A DNA stretch of 34,886 bases, from positions 1 through 34,886 of the forward strand of contig RFNV01000271.1 of assembly GCA_009927005.1 (NCBI GenBank), in the 5' to 3' direction. Origin of the DNA: Pseudomonadota bacterium. GTDB taxonomy: Bacteria > Bdellovibrionota > FAC87 > UBA2466. Shown here in pieces: positions 15,276 to 23,819 of this stretch (position 1 is its first letter; every line of letters starts with the position of its first letter). The notes below the pieces were generated by a model. It did no database searches, had not been told where the DNA came from, and worked only from the letters and a program-made list of their open reading frames with translations. Both the position numbers and the translations under genes were made by a program.

Positions 15276-15895
15276 CGCCGTAGGGAATCCATCCATTCTC
15301 GAAGGGTCATTTTTTTTCTCAGAGGGTCGTTTTCACGTTTTAATGCAAACTCTGCCCGGGTTATCACCACTCGATAATCGTCTAATTTCTTTTCACGTAA
15401 ATCGGCCGGCACATCCAAAAACATTTCAGTTAAATACTTTTCAAGCGGTGAGATCCCCGGTCTGTGTGTAAAATCAAAATCGTAAACCAACTGAGACTCA
15501 TCTATTGCAAATACATGATGCCCCCATTTCTTTTCGGTGCTCGCTGGAAACTCGACCCATTGGTCCCCCTGTTTCCGATAACCGGCCCCCCTCGCCTTCC
15601 TGGCGCTTACCATTCCCAGGGTGCTTGCCCCGACGTTTTCAATTGAAACCAAATAAAACTGTGTGCCCTGGTCTGCAGTAACTTTCTCCAGGAACCCTAT
15701 CGTGTTCTCGAAACACTCCTCTGAGGCATAGGAGTTATAGAAGTGATCCCGAAATATCTTTTGATTTTTGGCGCTTGTTTTTGGGAATGTCGACTTACGT
15801 AACTTGGCGAGTTTTCCCTCACAATCGGCAGATACATGATGAGTCCAAGAGAATACCAGAAGGATACTAATGATTAAGTAGCGTTTGTTTAACAT
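15272..15895 (-). CDS. Secreted protein with possible papain-like Cys-His-Asp arrangement
   Basis: The ATG at 15895 gives a 207-residue precursor with a signal peptide (residues 4-25, ending near HHVSADC). The family is not recognised. The mature part contains EECFENTIGFLEKV (Cys61), KKWGHHVFAID (His126/127) and LVYDFDFTHRPG (Asp139/141). Order and context recall the C-x-E-N / HV / YD-x-D pattern of NTAQ1-type N-terminal glutamine amidases, which have a papain-like fold. This is a weak motif-level similarity, and NTAQ1 is cytosolic. No good Shine-Dalgarno precedes the ATG, but the signal peptide fixes the start approximately. Confidence 0.7.
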   Translation of the reverse strand: MLNKRYLIISILLVFSWTHHVSADCEGKLAKLRKSTFPKTSAKNQKIFRDHFYNSYASEECFENTIGFLEKVTADQGTQFYLVSIENVGASTLGMVSARKARGAGYRKQGDQWVEFPASTEKKWGHHVFAIDESQLVYDFDFTHRPGISPLEKYLTEMFLDVPADLREKKLDDYRVVITRAEFALKRENDPLRKKMTLREWMDSLRR

Positions 15896-16007
15896 ATAAC
15901 AGCTTTTTGAGGGGTCTCCTGCCCTCAGACCAATCACCTTGCAAAAGGCCGGCCCGATCGTGGGATTATCCAGTGTCAACCGAAGACGATATCGGTAGGA
16001 GGTAACT

Positions 16008-16547
16008 TTATCGTCTGTCCTGTGTGAGCGATAACTTTATCTGAAATGGATTTCCCTCGGGACTTTCTCCTCGAAGAGCTTCTTCATTCGAGTTGAGTAA
16101 GTGAGGCAACAAGTACCCCACCGAGTCGACTCCGAAATCAAAGTGAACCCTGTTCAACTGGGCTCTCTTAACTTCCTGAGGCGGAACACAACTATCTTTT
16201 CCAAACCCCTCTCCGGCGAAAAGGAAAAGATTGAGAGTTTCTGCCGACAAGACCATCTCCTTTATCCACATAAGGCCTGCTTCTTCGATCACCTCGATCC
16301 CCCGCAGTTCCTCTTCTCGGAAATCACGAATGATGGGAGTGCCAAATCGGTTTTCTTTTTTTAAACGCGCTCGCACCACACCGCCGTCTTTAATTTGTAC
16401 TGCCAAGCGGAAAGGTTCATTGAGAGCCGAAAGTTTGCAGTGGGAATTCAGGTCTGAATACTCCAAGTTCACTCTGATCCCCACATTGAGGACATCGGTT
16501 CCCAGAGCACTAACCGAAAACAACAGGGCCAGTAAATAGTACTTCAT
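16008..16547 (-). CDS. Secreted protein of unknown function
   Basis: This 179-residue precursor has a short signal peptide (MKYYLLALLFSVSALGTD). The remainder is strand-rich and has two cysteines (SHCKLS and KDSCVPP) that could form a disulfide. No known family is recognised. It lies between the large protease-repeat gene upstream (about 100 bp away) and the possible Cys-His-Asp protein downstream, all on the minus strand, within a run of exported proteins. No regulatory sequence is visible in the adjoining gaps. Confidence 0.7.
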   Translation of the reverse strand: MKYYLLALLFSVSALGTDVLNVGIRVNLEYSDLNSHCKLSALNEPFRLAVQIKDGGVVRARLKKENRFGTPIIRDFREEELRGIEVIEEAGLMWIKEMVLSAETLNLFLFAGEGFGKDSCVPPQEVKRAQLNRVHFDFGVDSVGYLLPHLLNSNEEALRGESPEGNPFQIKLSLTQDRR

Positions 16548-16643
16548 CGCTTCACCTCGAGGAGTGGGTCTAGAGGTTTTTATCGGAAAAGGGAAAGTGA
16601 TAATGTAGATGTCTTGTATCGCATTTTGTGATGTAACTGTAGA

Positions 16644-19169
16644 TTATTTAATCGCGCCCCCACAATACCCTTTTCCATAAGGTCCAGTGACTGTGACGTT
16701 GAAGTTATTCATCCCCCCTGGGATACATTGGGCCGTACTCGACCACCCATTTGACGTTTGGGTCCATTGGGAAATGGGAAAAGGCCGCATGAGAGGGGCT
16801 CCCGTGGATTGTCCCGTAATAGTGACGGAGACGTCACACACCGAGGTAGTTCCCCGTCTCTTGCCTGAAAAACGACAGGAGGGAGCTACGTTAAGGCCAG
16901 GAACCGCTGGTGCTGAACACGCAACTCCCGTTCCTCCGGGACCCGATATAGAGGCAGAGAAAACCGTGCTCGACGAAGTGGAGCAAGAAGCTTTGCCCGA
17001 CCAAGTATCCGTTCCTGTTGTCCAAGTAGGTGGAGATGCTGGGCTTACTGAGGGATTTCCTACAGAAATCCCACTCGTGCGTTTGACTACGATATTACAT
17101 TGCGCAGTTGAGCCTTCTCTTAAAGCCGTAATGGAGCAAGTAGGTTTTGGAACCGCCTCTACTCGAGGAGAAGAACAGGTGGCTTGTCCACCCGGCCCCT
17201 CAATCACAGCTTTAAAATCGAAACTTTTACTAGCAGAACAACCAAAACCGGGATTGGTGCGAGTTACTTCGGAACTATTGTTCCAATCAAACCCTGCACT
17301 GTAAATCGCATTTCCATCTAAAGTATTGACTAGTTTGGTGATAGTTCCCGCGGGAGAAATACTGGTAATCGTATAAGTGCAAGTGTCTCCTGTTCCATTT
17401 CTAGTTACATTCAACCGACAAGCCGGAGGGACAGGTGGGACAGGTGGAATCACCGAGCTCTGACAGGTAACTGAAGCCCCGCCATAACCGATCACGGTTG
17501 CAGTGAAAGCAGTGTTTTGGTTGATGGGGCAATTTCGAGAGCCTGTCCAACGATTTCCTGACCAGGTTCCCGAACTAGCAGTAGAAAAAACGGGAGAATT
17601 CGCAGTATCAAACGAACCCCCTGCAGTCAGTGTCAACTGACAACTATCAGTGCTTCCTACCCTAGCTGCCGTTAATGAACATGTAGGTGGCGTGTAAAGC
17701 GCTCTTACTGTAGCGGTGCAAGCACTCCCCACTCCGTCGGGTCCTGAGAGTGTTGCTGAAAATGCCGTATCAGTTTGATTTGAGCAAGGAGCAGTAGCAC
17801 TCCACACATCCCCTGCCTTGGTCCAACTAATGGGTGAAGCGGGAGTGAGGCTCGGATTTCCCGTGACATTGCCTTGAGTCCGGGTAACAGAGAGACTGCA
17901 ATTGTTCGTAGTTCCCTGGCGAGACGCACTAAGAGTGCAACCTGGAAGAGTGATTACGGGTTTTACTTCCCCACTCTCACAAACAGGCCCAATGCCCCCA
18001 GGACCACTGAGCTGAGCTGTAAACACAGTGCTCGCTTGGCGGGAACAAGCCGCTGTACCGCTCCACACTTGTCCCGCTCTTGTCCAACTAGAAACCGAGT
18101 TGGGCAGGATTTGGGGATTGCCATTGGTGGAATCGCCCGATCCTTGTACGGTAATGCTGCAATTTCCTGTGTTTGAAATCCGAGTAGAGGAAACAGTACA
18201 CCGAGGCGCCGAGTGGCCTACGTACTCATAGGGCCCGAAAACTAATTTGTATTTTGTCCCTGTATCTCCAAATCCGTTAATGACGTCTTGGATTTCAGCT
18301 GCCAATGACGAGTGATTGGGTCCGTTGCCAATTCCTCCATAGGTGACTTGACTGAGCAGAAAGGGAGTAATTCCAAACTGATCTTTATAAATGATAATTG
18401 AAGAAGAAGTCGAATCTCCAGTCACCATGTCTTCATAAAAACTAGCGTAGGGTCGAATTCGTGTTTCATAGGAAGTGCTGGTCGGCTTTATAAAACCTGC
18501 GCCTCGATACCGCTTACCGTAGATAGAGGCAGCCACTAAAAGAGCTTTGTTTTCTTGATCAAGCCGAAGTACCGGACACATGTATTGTGCAACATCGGCT
18601 TGTCCATCGGGAGCAATTAATTTTAACGGTGTGATGCTGCCAGGCAAATCCTCAACAAGTCGAACAACTGCGACATCGGTATCAATCACTGTATTGTTAG
18701 AAGAGCCTAAATATTTGACTTGATCCACGACTCGAGCGATCACGCGATTATCCATAGTCAGAAAATTAAGTGTTTGCCCAGGCCACGGATGCCATCCGTA
18801 GTGTTTGGTTGATACTAAATGGCGAGGCGTTACTGCTACTGCTCTTGGAGCTCCTCGGGCCATCGCTACACCAGAGAGATTTAATCCATAGGCCCAGCTC
18901 GAAGCTAAATACTCGGTGTCACTTCTCCAGGGCATCACGGCACTCGCGGTTTTGCCCTGTATCCGACTATCGATCTCACTGGAACATCGGTTTAGCCATT
19001 CGATGCTAGTATAAAAAGCCGCAATTTTTCTTTGCGCTTCGACTTTGACTTCAACGAGTTGAGGAATCGGAGGAGGAGTTAACACTGCTAGGGTCTGAGT
19101 CTTTTGAACTCTTGACCACAAGCCAATCACGACAACAGCTGGAAATAAAAAAACTATGCTTTTTTTCAC
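16644..19169 (-). CDS. Trypsin-like protein with six four-cysteine C-terminal repeats
   Basis: The 841-residue protein starts at GTG with GGGGTG upstream. Residues 1-20 form a signal or anchor segment. Residues 70-315 resemble a chymotrypsin-fold peptidase: RHLVSTKHYG (His123), DTDVAVVRL (Asp165) and VTGDSTSSSIII (Ser253). The usual GDSGG/P is here GDSTSS, so activity is plausible but the oxyanion region is unusual. Residues 324-841 are six repeats of about 86-94 residues, each with four cysteines and a GPxGxG segment before the last one. A proline-rich linker (PPVPPVPP) precedes repeat 4. It is probably an exported or surface protein, the repeats acting as binding or spacer modules. Confidence 0.85.
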   Translation of the reverse strand: MKKSIVFLFPAVVVIGLWSRVQKTQTLAVLTPPPIPQLVEVKVEAQRKIAAFYTSIEWLNRCSSEIDSRIQGKTASAVMPWRSDTEYLASSWAYGLNLSGVAMARGAPRAVAVTPRHLVSTKHYGWHPWPGQTLNFLTMDNRVIARVVDQVKYLGSSNNTVIDTDVAVVRLVEDLPGSITPLKLIAPDGQADVAQYMCPVLRLDQENKALLVAASIYGKRYRGAGFIKPTSTSYETRIRPYASFYEDMVTGDSTSSSIIIYKDQFGITPFLLSQVTYGGIGNGPNHSSLAAEIQDVINGFGDTGTKYKLVFGPYEYVGHSAPRCTVSSTRISNTGNCSITVQGSGDSTNGNPQILPNSVSSWTRAGQVWSGTAACSRQASTVFTAQLSGPGGIGPVCESGEVKPVITLPGCTLSASRQGTTNNCSLSVTRTQGNVTGNPSLTPASPISWTKAGDVWSATAPCSNQTDTAFSATLSGPDGVGSACTATVRALYTPPTCSLTAARVGSTDSCQLTLTAGGSFDTANSPVFSTASSGTWSGNRWTGSRNCPINQNTAFTATVIGYGGASVTCQSSVIPPVPPVPPACRLNVTRNGTGDTCTYTITSISPAGTITKLVNTLDGNAIYSAGFDWNNSSEVTRTNPGFGCSASKSFDFKAVIEGPGGQATCSSPRVEAVPKPTCSITALREGSTAQCNIVVKRTSGISVGNPSVSPASPPTWTTGTDTWSGKASCSTSSSTVFSASISGPGGTGVACSAPAVPGLNVAPSCRFSGKRRGTTSVCDVSVTITGQSTGAPLMRPFPISQWTQTSNGWSSTAQCIPGGMNNFNVTVTGPYGKGYCGGAIK
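16647..18200 (-). repeat. Six tandem four-cysteine protein repeats
   Basis: The repeats begin at Cys324, 411, 497, 584, 678 and 765 of the 841-residue protein. In every copy the first two cysteines are exactly 13 residues apart; the second-to-third distance is 37-38 (47 in repeat 4) and the third-to-fourth is 21-22. Conserved sequence around them: C-x-(5)-R-x-G-x-(4)-C, a W-x-W/WSG segment and GPxGxG. The DNA repeats have diverged, so this is an old internal duplication rather than a recent slippage product. Confidence 0.85.
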
Positions 19170-19358
19170 GCCTCACCCCAGTTTGAGTTGAATGGATCGG
19201 GGGATAAAAAGAGCAAGCCCTATGCCACTGGGGGAAACACCTAAATTTATTTTCTTGAGCGGAAAAAAAGGAACGCGAGCCTGTATTCTGACGGTGTTCA
19301 AGCGAAATAACTGACTGTTCAGGCCTTGGGTTGACTAAAAGAGTGGCAGTGTTTTCCC

Positions 19359-20855
19359 CTATTCTGCCTTTATGTTGAGATTGGAAGTCAGATAACTCTC
19401 CAAGAAATCCAAATTGTGCTTCGCTTCAGGAAAATCAGGTCGAATTTTGAGGGCTTGAAGAAACAGCGCTTTTGCTTCTTGGAATCGTTTTTGTTTGGCT
19501 CTTATCGAACCTAAATTATTAAGCGCTACCGAATACCCTGGGTGAAGACGAACGGCCTCTTCAAAATGGAAAGCTGCCTCGTTCATTTGTCCTTGCACAC
19601 TCAGAGCATCCCCTAAGTTTGTATGCGCCATAAAATTTTGAGGTGAAGCTTCTAAAGTCCGCGTAAAGATTGTCTCACTGTCTCTCCAGAAAGGGAGTTC
19701 CTGGGAAGTGATGTAAAAACAAATGAGAAGAGCAGGCAAAGCTGCCCCTATCAAGTATTTCCTCTGTGAGTCAGAGAGAGTCTGGTAACCGCTTAATAGA
19801 CCTAGGATCAGTCCCAAGTGGGACAAGTAAGTCCAGCGATCGGCTACTGACTGCCCTCCTACCGAGACAAAGCCGATGACTGGCGCAAGTGAAATCAAAA
19901 ACCAGAACCAACCGAAGAAGAGCCAAGGCTTTTGTCTGAACTTTCTCATGCACAAATAAGTGATGAGAGAAAGACTCAGCCAAGCCCCTGCCCCGATGCC
20001 TGGCGCATACCTTTGAAACGGATAAAAAATGCCATAGCCGGTCGGCCAAAAGAGTTTTCCCAAATAAGCTAAATAGCCTAAGGGAATAGCAGCCAATCGA
20101 TCGGACAAACTAATCTCAGAAAAACTACGGTAGCCTCCCCCCGCCTTTTGAGCCCACACCGTGATCACACAGGAAACAACTGAAATCAGAAAAAAAGGCA
20201 ACTTTTGAAAAAGAATTTTTTTTAAGGGCACGTCTCTTTGCAAAAAACAGAGATCCAAAAGAATAAAAAGAACTGGCAAAGTGACGAGCGTGGGTTTGAA
20301 TAAAAGCCCTAGGGTTAGGAGCCCCATGACCAGCCACTTTCGATGAAAGGATTGGATCCTGATCCACTTGATGTAGGCCAAGAGAGTCAACATTCCAAAA
20401 AGAGCAGCGCAGAGCTCTTTGCGCTCCGCTACCCAAGCCACTGCTTCCATTCGCATGGGATGAAAAGCGAACAACAAAGCACCAAATAAAGCCAGCCAGA
20501 TTTTTTCTAAAAGAGTAAGAAGAAGAAAGAAAAATAGGCAGGCATTGAAAGCGTGAATGATTGCATTTTCTCGGTGAGGAAATTCAGGGTTTAATCCAAA
20601 GAACTGGCAATCTGCCATGTGAGAGATCCAAGACAGGGGATGCCAGTGGCCCCCATGAAAGTGGGTGAAAGCCCACTGAACGTTTTCAAGCGTCAACCCA
20701 CTTCGCACAAACGGGTTGTCACCGATGTAAAGATTGTCGTCAAAATTTAAGAAAAGAAAATTTTGAACCGGACTAAAGAGGTAAAGAGTGAGAAACGCAA
20801 TGACGGCAACGCTGAGCATTACTTGAGTTTCTCGATTGAGCCTTGGCAGTTTCAT
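19359..20855 (-). CDS. TMTC-like membrane protein with C-terminal TPRs (putative GT-C glycosyltransferase)
   Basis: The 498-residue protein has about ten hydrophobic segments over residues 12-385 and at least two TPR units from about residue 404 (MAHTNLGDALSVQGQMNEAA and VALNNLGSIRAKQKRFQEA). The first loop after helix 1 carries FDDNLYI (Asp39, Asp40), the acidic pair expected in GT-C-type enzymes using polyprenyl-phosphate sugars. FHPMRMEAVAWVAERKE is a hallmark of the TMTC/bacterial DUF1736-like group. It probably glycosylates exported proteins or glycans. AGGAAT precedes the ATG. It is divergent from the DPM1-like glycosyltransferase, which could supply a polyprenyl-linked sugar donor; that link is inference. 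Confidence 0.8.
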   Translation of the reverse strand: MKLPRLNRETQVMLSVAVIAFLTLYLFSPVQNFLFLNFDDNLYIGDNPFVRSGLTLENVQWAFTHFHGGHWHPLSWISHMADCQFFGLNPEFPHRENAIIHAFNACLFFFLLLTLLEKIWLALFGALLFAFHPMRMEAVAWVAERKELCAALFGMLTLLAYIKWIRIQSFHRKWLVMGLLTLGLLFKPTLVTLPVLFILLDLCFLQRDVPLKKILFQKLPFFLISVVSCVITVWAQKAGGGYRSFSEISLSDRLAAIPLGYLAYLGKLFWPTGYGIFYPFQRYAPGIGAGAWLSLSLITYLCMRKFRQKPWLFFGWFWFLISLAPVIGFVSVGGQSVADRWTYLSHLGLILGLLSGYQTLSDSQRKYLIGAALPALLICFYITSQELPFWRDSETIFTRTLEASPQNFMAHTNLGDALSVQGQMNEAAFHFEEAVRLHPGYSVALNNLGSIRAKQKRFQEAKALFLQALKIRPDFPEAKHNLDFLESYLTSNLNIKAE

Positions 20856-20910
20856 TAATTCCTAATAAATTTAGCCGAGTTTAACAAAAGCGCATGAGAA
20901 GGAAAACGTT

Positions 20911-21615
20911 ATTCAAAGGCAACTGTCCATTCTAGTTCCTTGCCGAAACGAAGCGGAAGGAATTTTGAACTGTTTGAAGCGAATCGTAGCGGCTTTTCCC
21001 GAAGCAGAAGTTCTCGTCGTAGATGGAGGACCGGATCAGACCGAACGCATTGTGACGGACTTTTCCCTCGCCTTTACTAATGTTCGCTACATCCGAAACT
21101 TTCCCGACTTTGGAAAGGGCCATGCCATTCAGACTGGGATTTCAAAATCCACAGGAAAAATTATTTGTCAGTTGGATGCAGATCTCCAATTTTATCCAGA
21201 GGAACTGAAAAACCTGCTCGCTCCGATACTCGCTAATAAAGCAGATATGGTTTTAGGCTCTCGTTTCATGAAGGGTTCGACTCGAAATCAGGGCAGCACA
21301 CCCTTTTTTAGATCCCTGGGAAACCACCTTTTAAGTCTCTACGCTTCGCTTCTCACAAGGCATCGCATGACCGATGTCTTGGCGGGAGTAAAAGCCTGGC
21401 GAAAAGAAGTAACAGATTCGTTTTCTCTTAAGAGCAATTCTTATAGTTACGAAGTTGAGCTTCCCATGAGAGCCATCCGAAAAGGTTGGCGCGTCTCGGA
21501 TATTCCAGTTTCTACAGAAGCGCGACTGGTGGGCACAAGCTCCGTCAATGCGATTAGAGATGGCTGGAATATTTTTAAAGAGATGAACAAAATCTGGGTA
21601 CTTCAAAACCAATGA
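20911..21615 (+). CDS. DPM1-like glycosyltransferase family 2, probable ATT start
   Basis: The GT-A core begins LSILVPCRNEAEG, then EVLVVDGGPDQT, GKGHAIQTGI, the metal-binding DAD (89-91), VLGSRF and YEVELPMRAIRKGWRVSDIPV, typical of polyprenyl-phosphate sugar synthases without the membrane tail. The frame opens after TAG at 20872-20874 and contains no ATG or GTG before the core; the first TTG (20965) would remove the first strand. GAAGGA (20898-20903) lies 7 nt upstream of ATT at 20911, an ideal spacing, giving 234 residues. CTG at 20923 is a second option. The stop overlaps the epimerase ATG by 4 bp. Confidence 0.82.
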   Translation: MQRQLSILVPCRNEAEGILNCLKRIVAAFPEAEVLVVDGGPDQTERIVTDFSLAFTNVRYIRNFPDFGKGHAIQTGISKSTGKIICQLDADLQFYPEELKNLLAPILANKADMVLGSRFMKGSTRNQGSTPFFRSLGNHLLSLYASLLTRHRMTDVLAGVKAWRKEVTDSFSLKSNSYSYEVELPMRAIRKGWRVSDIPVSTEARLVGTSSVNAIRDGWNIFKEMNKIWVLQNQ

Positions 21616-22499
21616 GAATCCTCGTAACCGGAAGTAATGGTTTTTTGGGACGGGAGTTAGTGCATAAACTTCAAAGGCACAACCACACCGTCATTGGATT
21701 AGACAAAGATTTCGAAAGCCATTCCGATCAATTCATTCATCATGACCTCAGTGAACCTCTAAGAATCTCTGGAGCCACTTTTGATGTTTGCATTCATTTA
21801 GCAAGTTATGTTGGAGGCTTTCTGCACAACGCCTCGACGAAGGGCCTAGAAAATTACGAGTTAACCCTGTTAAAAAATGTCGCTCGTTTTTCACGCGCTT
21901 CTCACTGCTCTCGATTTCTCTACGCATCCACCATCAATGTTTTTGAGAAGAATTCTTTGTTTTGTGAAACGCCTCTTCCCAAACTCGATCAACAGACTCC
22001 TTATGCGCGCGCCAAAGCGCTGGGAGAACGATTCGTCGAGGAGAGTTTTTCCCATTTTGGAATTGTGAGAATGACGAACTTGTTTGGGCGTTCACAAGCG
22101 GAAAAACTAAAAGGTCGCGGAACTTCTCATGTGATTCCAGAACTCCTTCGTCAAATCAGTGAAAGTACAGAACTCGAGGTTTTGGGAGATGGAAATCAAG
22201 AACGAAACTTCTTGCATGTTTCAGATGCAGCTGTTTTTTACCGTCTTATATTAAAAAGTCCTCAAAGAGGTTGGTTTAACTTGAGATCTGATCTTCAACT
22301 TTCGATTAAAGATCTTTCAAAAGAGTTGATGAAATGGAAGCAGAAAGAACTCCCCATCCGTTTCAGACCTGAGTACCTAAGATATGAGCCTAATCCCATC
22401 CATCTTTTTAACTGCACCGCAACAAACGCACTCGGTTGGAAGCCCCAAGTGAGTTCTATTTTGGAAGGCTTAGAGAGAACCAGTCCTTTTGTTTCTTAG
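21612..22499 (+). CDS. NAD-dependent epimerase/dehydratase (extended SDR)
   Basis: The 295-residue protein has the extended SDR signature: GSNGFLG nucleotide loop (residues 7-13), catalytic Ser106/Thr107 in LYASTINVF, and YARAK with Tyr131 and Lys135. IVRMTNLFGRSQ and GDGNQERNFLHVSDAA match the substrate-binding part of NDP-sugar epimerases and dehydratases. It likely converts a nucleotide sugar feeding surface glycan synthesis. It overlaps the preceding glycosyltransferase by ATGA, so the two are translated together. The specific sugar cannot be read from the sequence. Confidence 0.88.
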   Translation: MRILVTGSNGFLGRELVHKLQRHNHTVIGLDKDFESHSDQFIHHDLSEPLRISGATFDVCIHLASYVGGFLHNASTKGLENYELTLLKNVARFSRASHCSRFLYASTINVFEKNSLFCETPLPKLDQQTPYARAKALGERFVEESFSHFGIVRMTNLFGRSQAEKLKGRGTSHVIPELLRQISESTELEVLGDGNQERNFLHVSDAAVFYRLILKSPQRGWFNLRSDLQLSIKDLSKELMKWKQKELPIRFRPEYLRYEPNPIHLFNCTATNALGWKPQVSSILEGLERTSPFVS

Positions 22500-22521
22500 C
22501 TAACCCAGATAAAATTAAGAA

Positions 22522-23187
22522 ATGAAAACTCTTCATCCTATTAAGTTTCTTTTTGTTTTTATTGCTATTGTAGCCATTCACCTTTCTGTTACTCGATGCG
22601 GATCTTCTGATCCCGCTCCTACTCTTGCCAATAATTGTATAGCTGGCGAATACAGCACTGACGGAACTACTTGCCTGTCCTGTGATGCCGGAACGTTTAG
22701 CTCTTCTGCCGGGAGCGTGAGTTGCACGAGCTGTGCGGCTGGTAGTTTTGCCAATGCGACAGGTTCATCTACTTGCTTGTCGTGTCCTGTTGGAAAATTT
22801 CAGAGCGCTACAGGCTCTACTGCTTGCAATAGCTGTGAAGCAGGAACGTACACCTCCACCACGGGAAACTCCAGTTGTACCAACTGTGGAGCTGGCACTT
22901 ATGTGGACACTCAAGATGCCTCAGCCTGCCTGAGTTGTCCCATTGGAAAGTTCCAAAATAGTTCGGGCTCTACCACTTGTTACAACTGCTTAGCAGGTAC
23001 GTACGCTTCAACTGCTGGCAGCTCTGTTTGCGCGAGTTGTCCGGCAGGAAAATACCAGAACAACTCCGGTTCTTCTGCCTGTATGGACTGTGCCCCCAAT
23101 ACCTATGCGTCTGCCGCGGGTTCTTCTATGTGCCTAAACTGCCCCGATGGAACCACCAGCGGACCTGGAGCAACGGTCTGTAACTAA
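22522..23187 (+). CDS. Exported protein of perfect 17-residue cysteine repeats (GCC2/GCC3, ephrin-receptor-like)
   Basis: The 221-residue protein has a hydrophobic N-terminus (residues 8-24) ending VTRCGSS; Cys26 could be lipidated but Arg at -1 is atypical. From Cys39 to the end it is built from units of C-x-AG-x-(F/Y)-x(5)-GS-x(2)-C-x(2), the GCC2/GCC3 (ephrin-receptor-like) repeat, with two cysteines per unit. It is probably a disulfide-rich extracellular stalk or adhesin. TAAAAT ends 6 nt before the ATG and there is no strong Shine-Dalgarno. The stop shares CTAA with the stop of the convergent peptidase. Confidence 0.82.
   Translation: MKTLHPIKFLFVFIAIVAIHLSVTRCGSSDPAPTLANNCIAGEYSTDGTTCLSCDAGTFSSSAGSVSCTSCAAGSFANATGSSTCLSCPVGKFQSATGSTACNSCEAGTYTSTTGNSSCTNCGAGTYVDTQDASACLSCPIGKFQNSSGSTTCYNCLAGTYASTAGSSVCASCPAGKYQNNSGSSACMDCAPNTYASAAGSSMCLNCPDGTTSGPGATVCN
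22636..23184 (+). repeat. 51-bp coding tandem repeat, 17 residues per unit
   Basis: After one 15-residue lead unit (from Cys39), nine units of exactly 17 residues run from Cys54 (base 22681), with a shorter terminal unit. Some units read C-P-x-GK(F/Y)Q (units 3, 6, 8), others C-x-AGTY. The DNA of the units has diverged mostly at third positions, so this is a maintained protein repeat, not a young microsatellite. Confidence 0.85.
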
Positions 23188-23819
23188 CGGACTAATGCAC
23201 GAAACGCGAAAGTGCACTTGATAAACTGGTTATCAAAGTAACTTTCCTCAATTCCAGGCCTTGCACCTCGAAGCACAGAGTCCACTCTTTCTTGGGCGCT
23301 CGGATAACTGTCTCCTCCATGAAACTCAGGATGACTTAAGAACAGTCTTTGCACAGGCTCCGTGGGAAGACCCAGTTGGTGGAGGTACTTTGCAGCCAAG
23401 TGATCGACTTGTTGTTCCATCTGTTTGCGTGCTTCTGAAAAGGTCCCCAATATTTCGACACCATCAACACTTCTTACCCGGTCACTCGTCTGGACGTGTT
23501 TCAAAGCTACGTGAAAATACTCATGCGCCAGAATGAAGCGTGCAATGGCTTCCTGTTCCTTTGGATTTTGCGTTTCCTTCAGATATTTTTCCATTTTATC
23601 TTCATCAACCACAATTCGATCGATTTTGGCTTGAAAATCCTTCCCGTAAGAAGTGGTGACTGGCTGACCATACTCAATCATCAGATCTTTTATAATTGTT
23701 TCAAAAAAACGGCGGTTATTTTGTCCAAAGCGATACTCAGAAAAATCAAGAGGAGTAGCTGAGAAGCCCTTCTGTAAAAGGAAGAGCGCAAATAAGAAGC
23801 CGTAGCCAAGAAGTTTCAT
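23184..23819 (-). CDS. Secreted M48-like zinc metallopeptidase
   Basis: The ATG at 23819 (rather than a TTG one codon earlier) gives a 211-residue precursor with a signal peptide (residues 2-21). HEYFH (99-103) is the zinc motif, with Glu100 as the catalytic base. MEQQVDHLAAKYL (Asp139) corresponds to the ExxxD helix of M48 peptidases, but the usual third-ligand glutamate position is less clear. YPSAQERVDSV resembles the late HP-x-x-x-R segment. It is likely a periplasmic or secreted peptidase. It overlaps the upstream small gene by one base (TGATG), so it is probably in an operon with it. Confidence 0.78.
   Translation of the reverse strand: MKLLGYGFLFALFLLQKGFSATPLDFSEYRFGQNNRRFFETIIKDLMIEYGQPVTTSYGKDFQAKIDRIVVDEDKMEKYLKETQNPKEQEAIARFILAHEYFHVALKHVQTSDRVRSVDGVEILGTFSEARKQMEQQVDHLAAKYLHQLGLPTEPVQRLFLSHPEFHGGDSYPSAQERVDSVLRGARPGIEESYFDNQFIKCTFAFRALVR

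Noticed and set aside
16687-17304. A 205-codon plus-strand open frame opposite the cysteine-repeat protein
   Set aside because: It is an antisense frame produced by the regular composition of the repeats; no ribosome binding site, no recognisable domain, and the minus strand has a clearly real protein.
22596-22602. A firm lipobox in the 17-residue repeat protein
   Set aside because: The cysteine follows V-T-R; arginine at -1 is not accepted in typical lipoboxes, so lipidation is left open.
22636-23184. Regular 51-bp units that could be mistaken for a CRISPR array or a satellite
   Set aside because: The units are coding, keep one frame with conserved cysteines and have diverged at third positions; there are no identical repeats with unique spacers.
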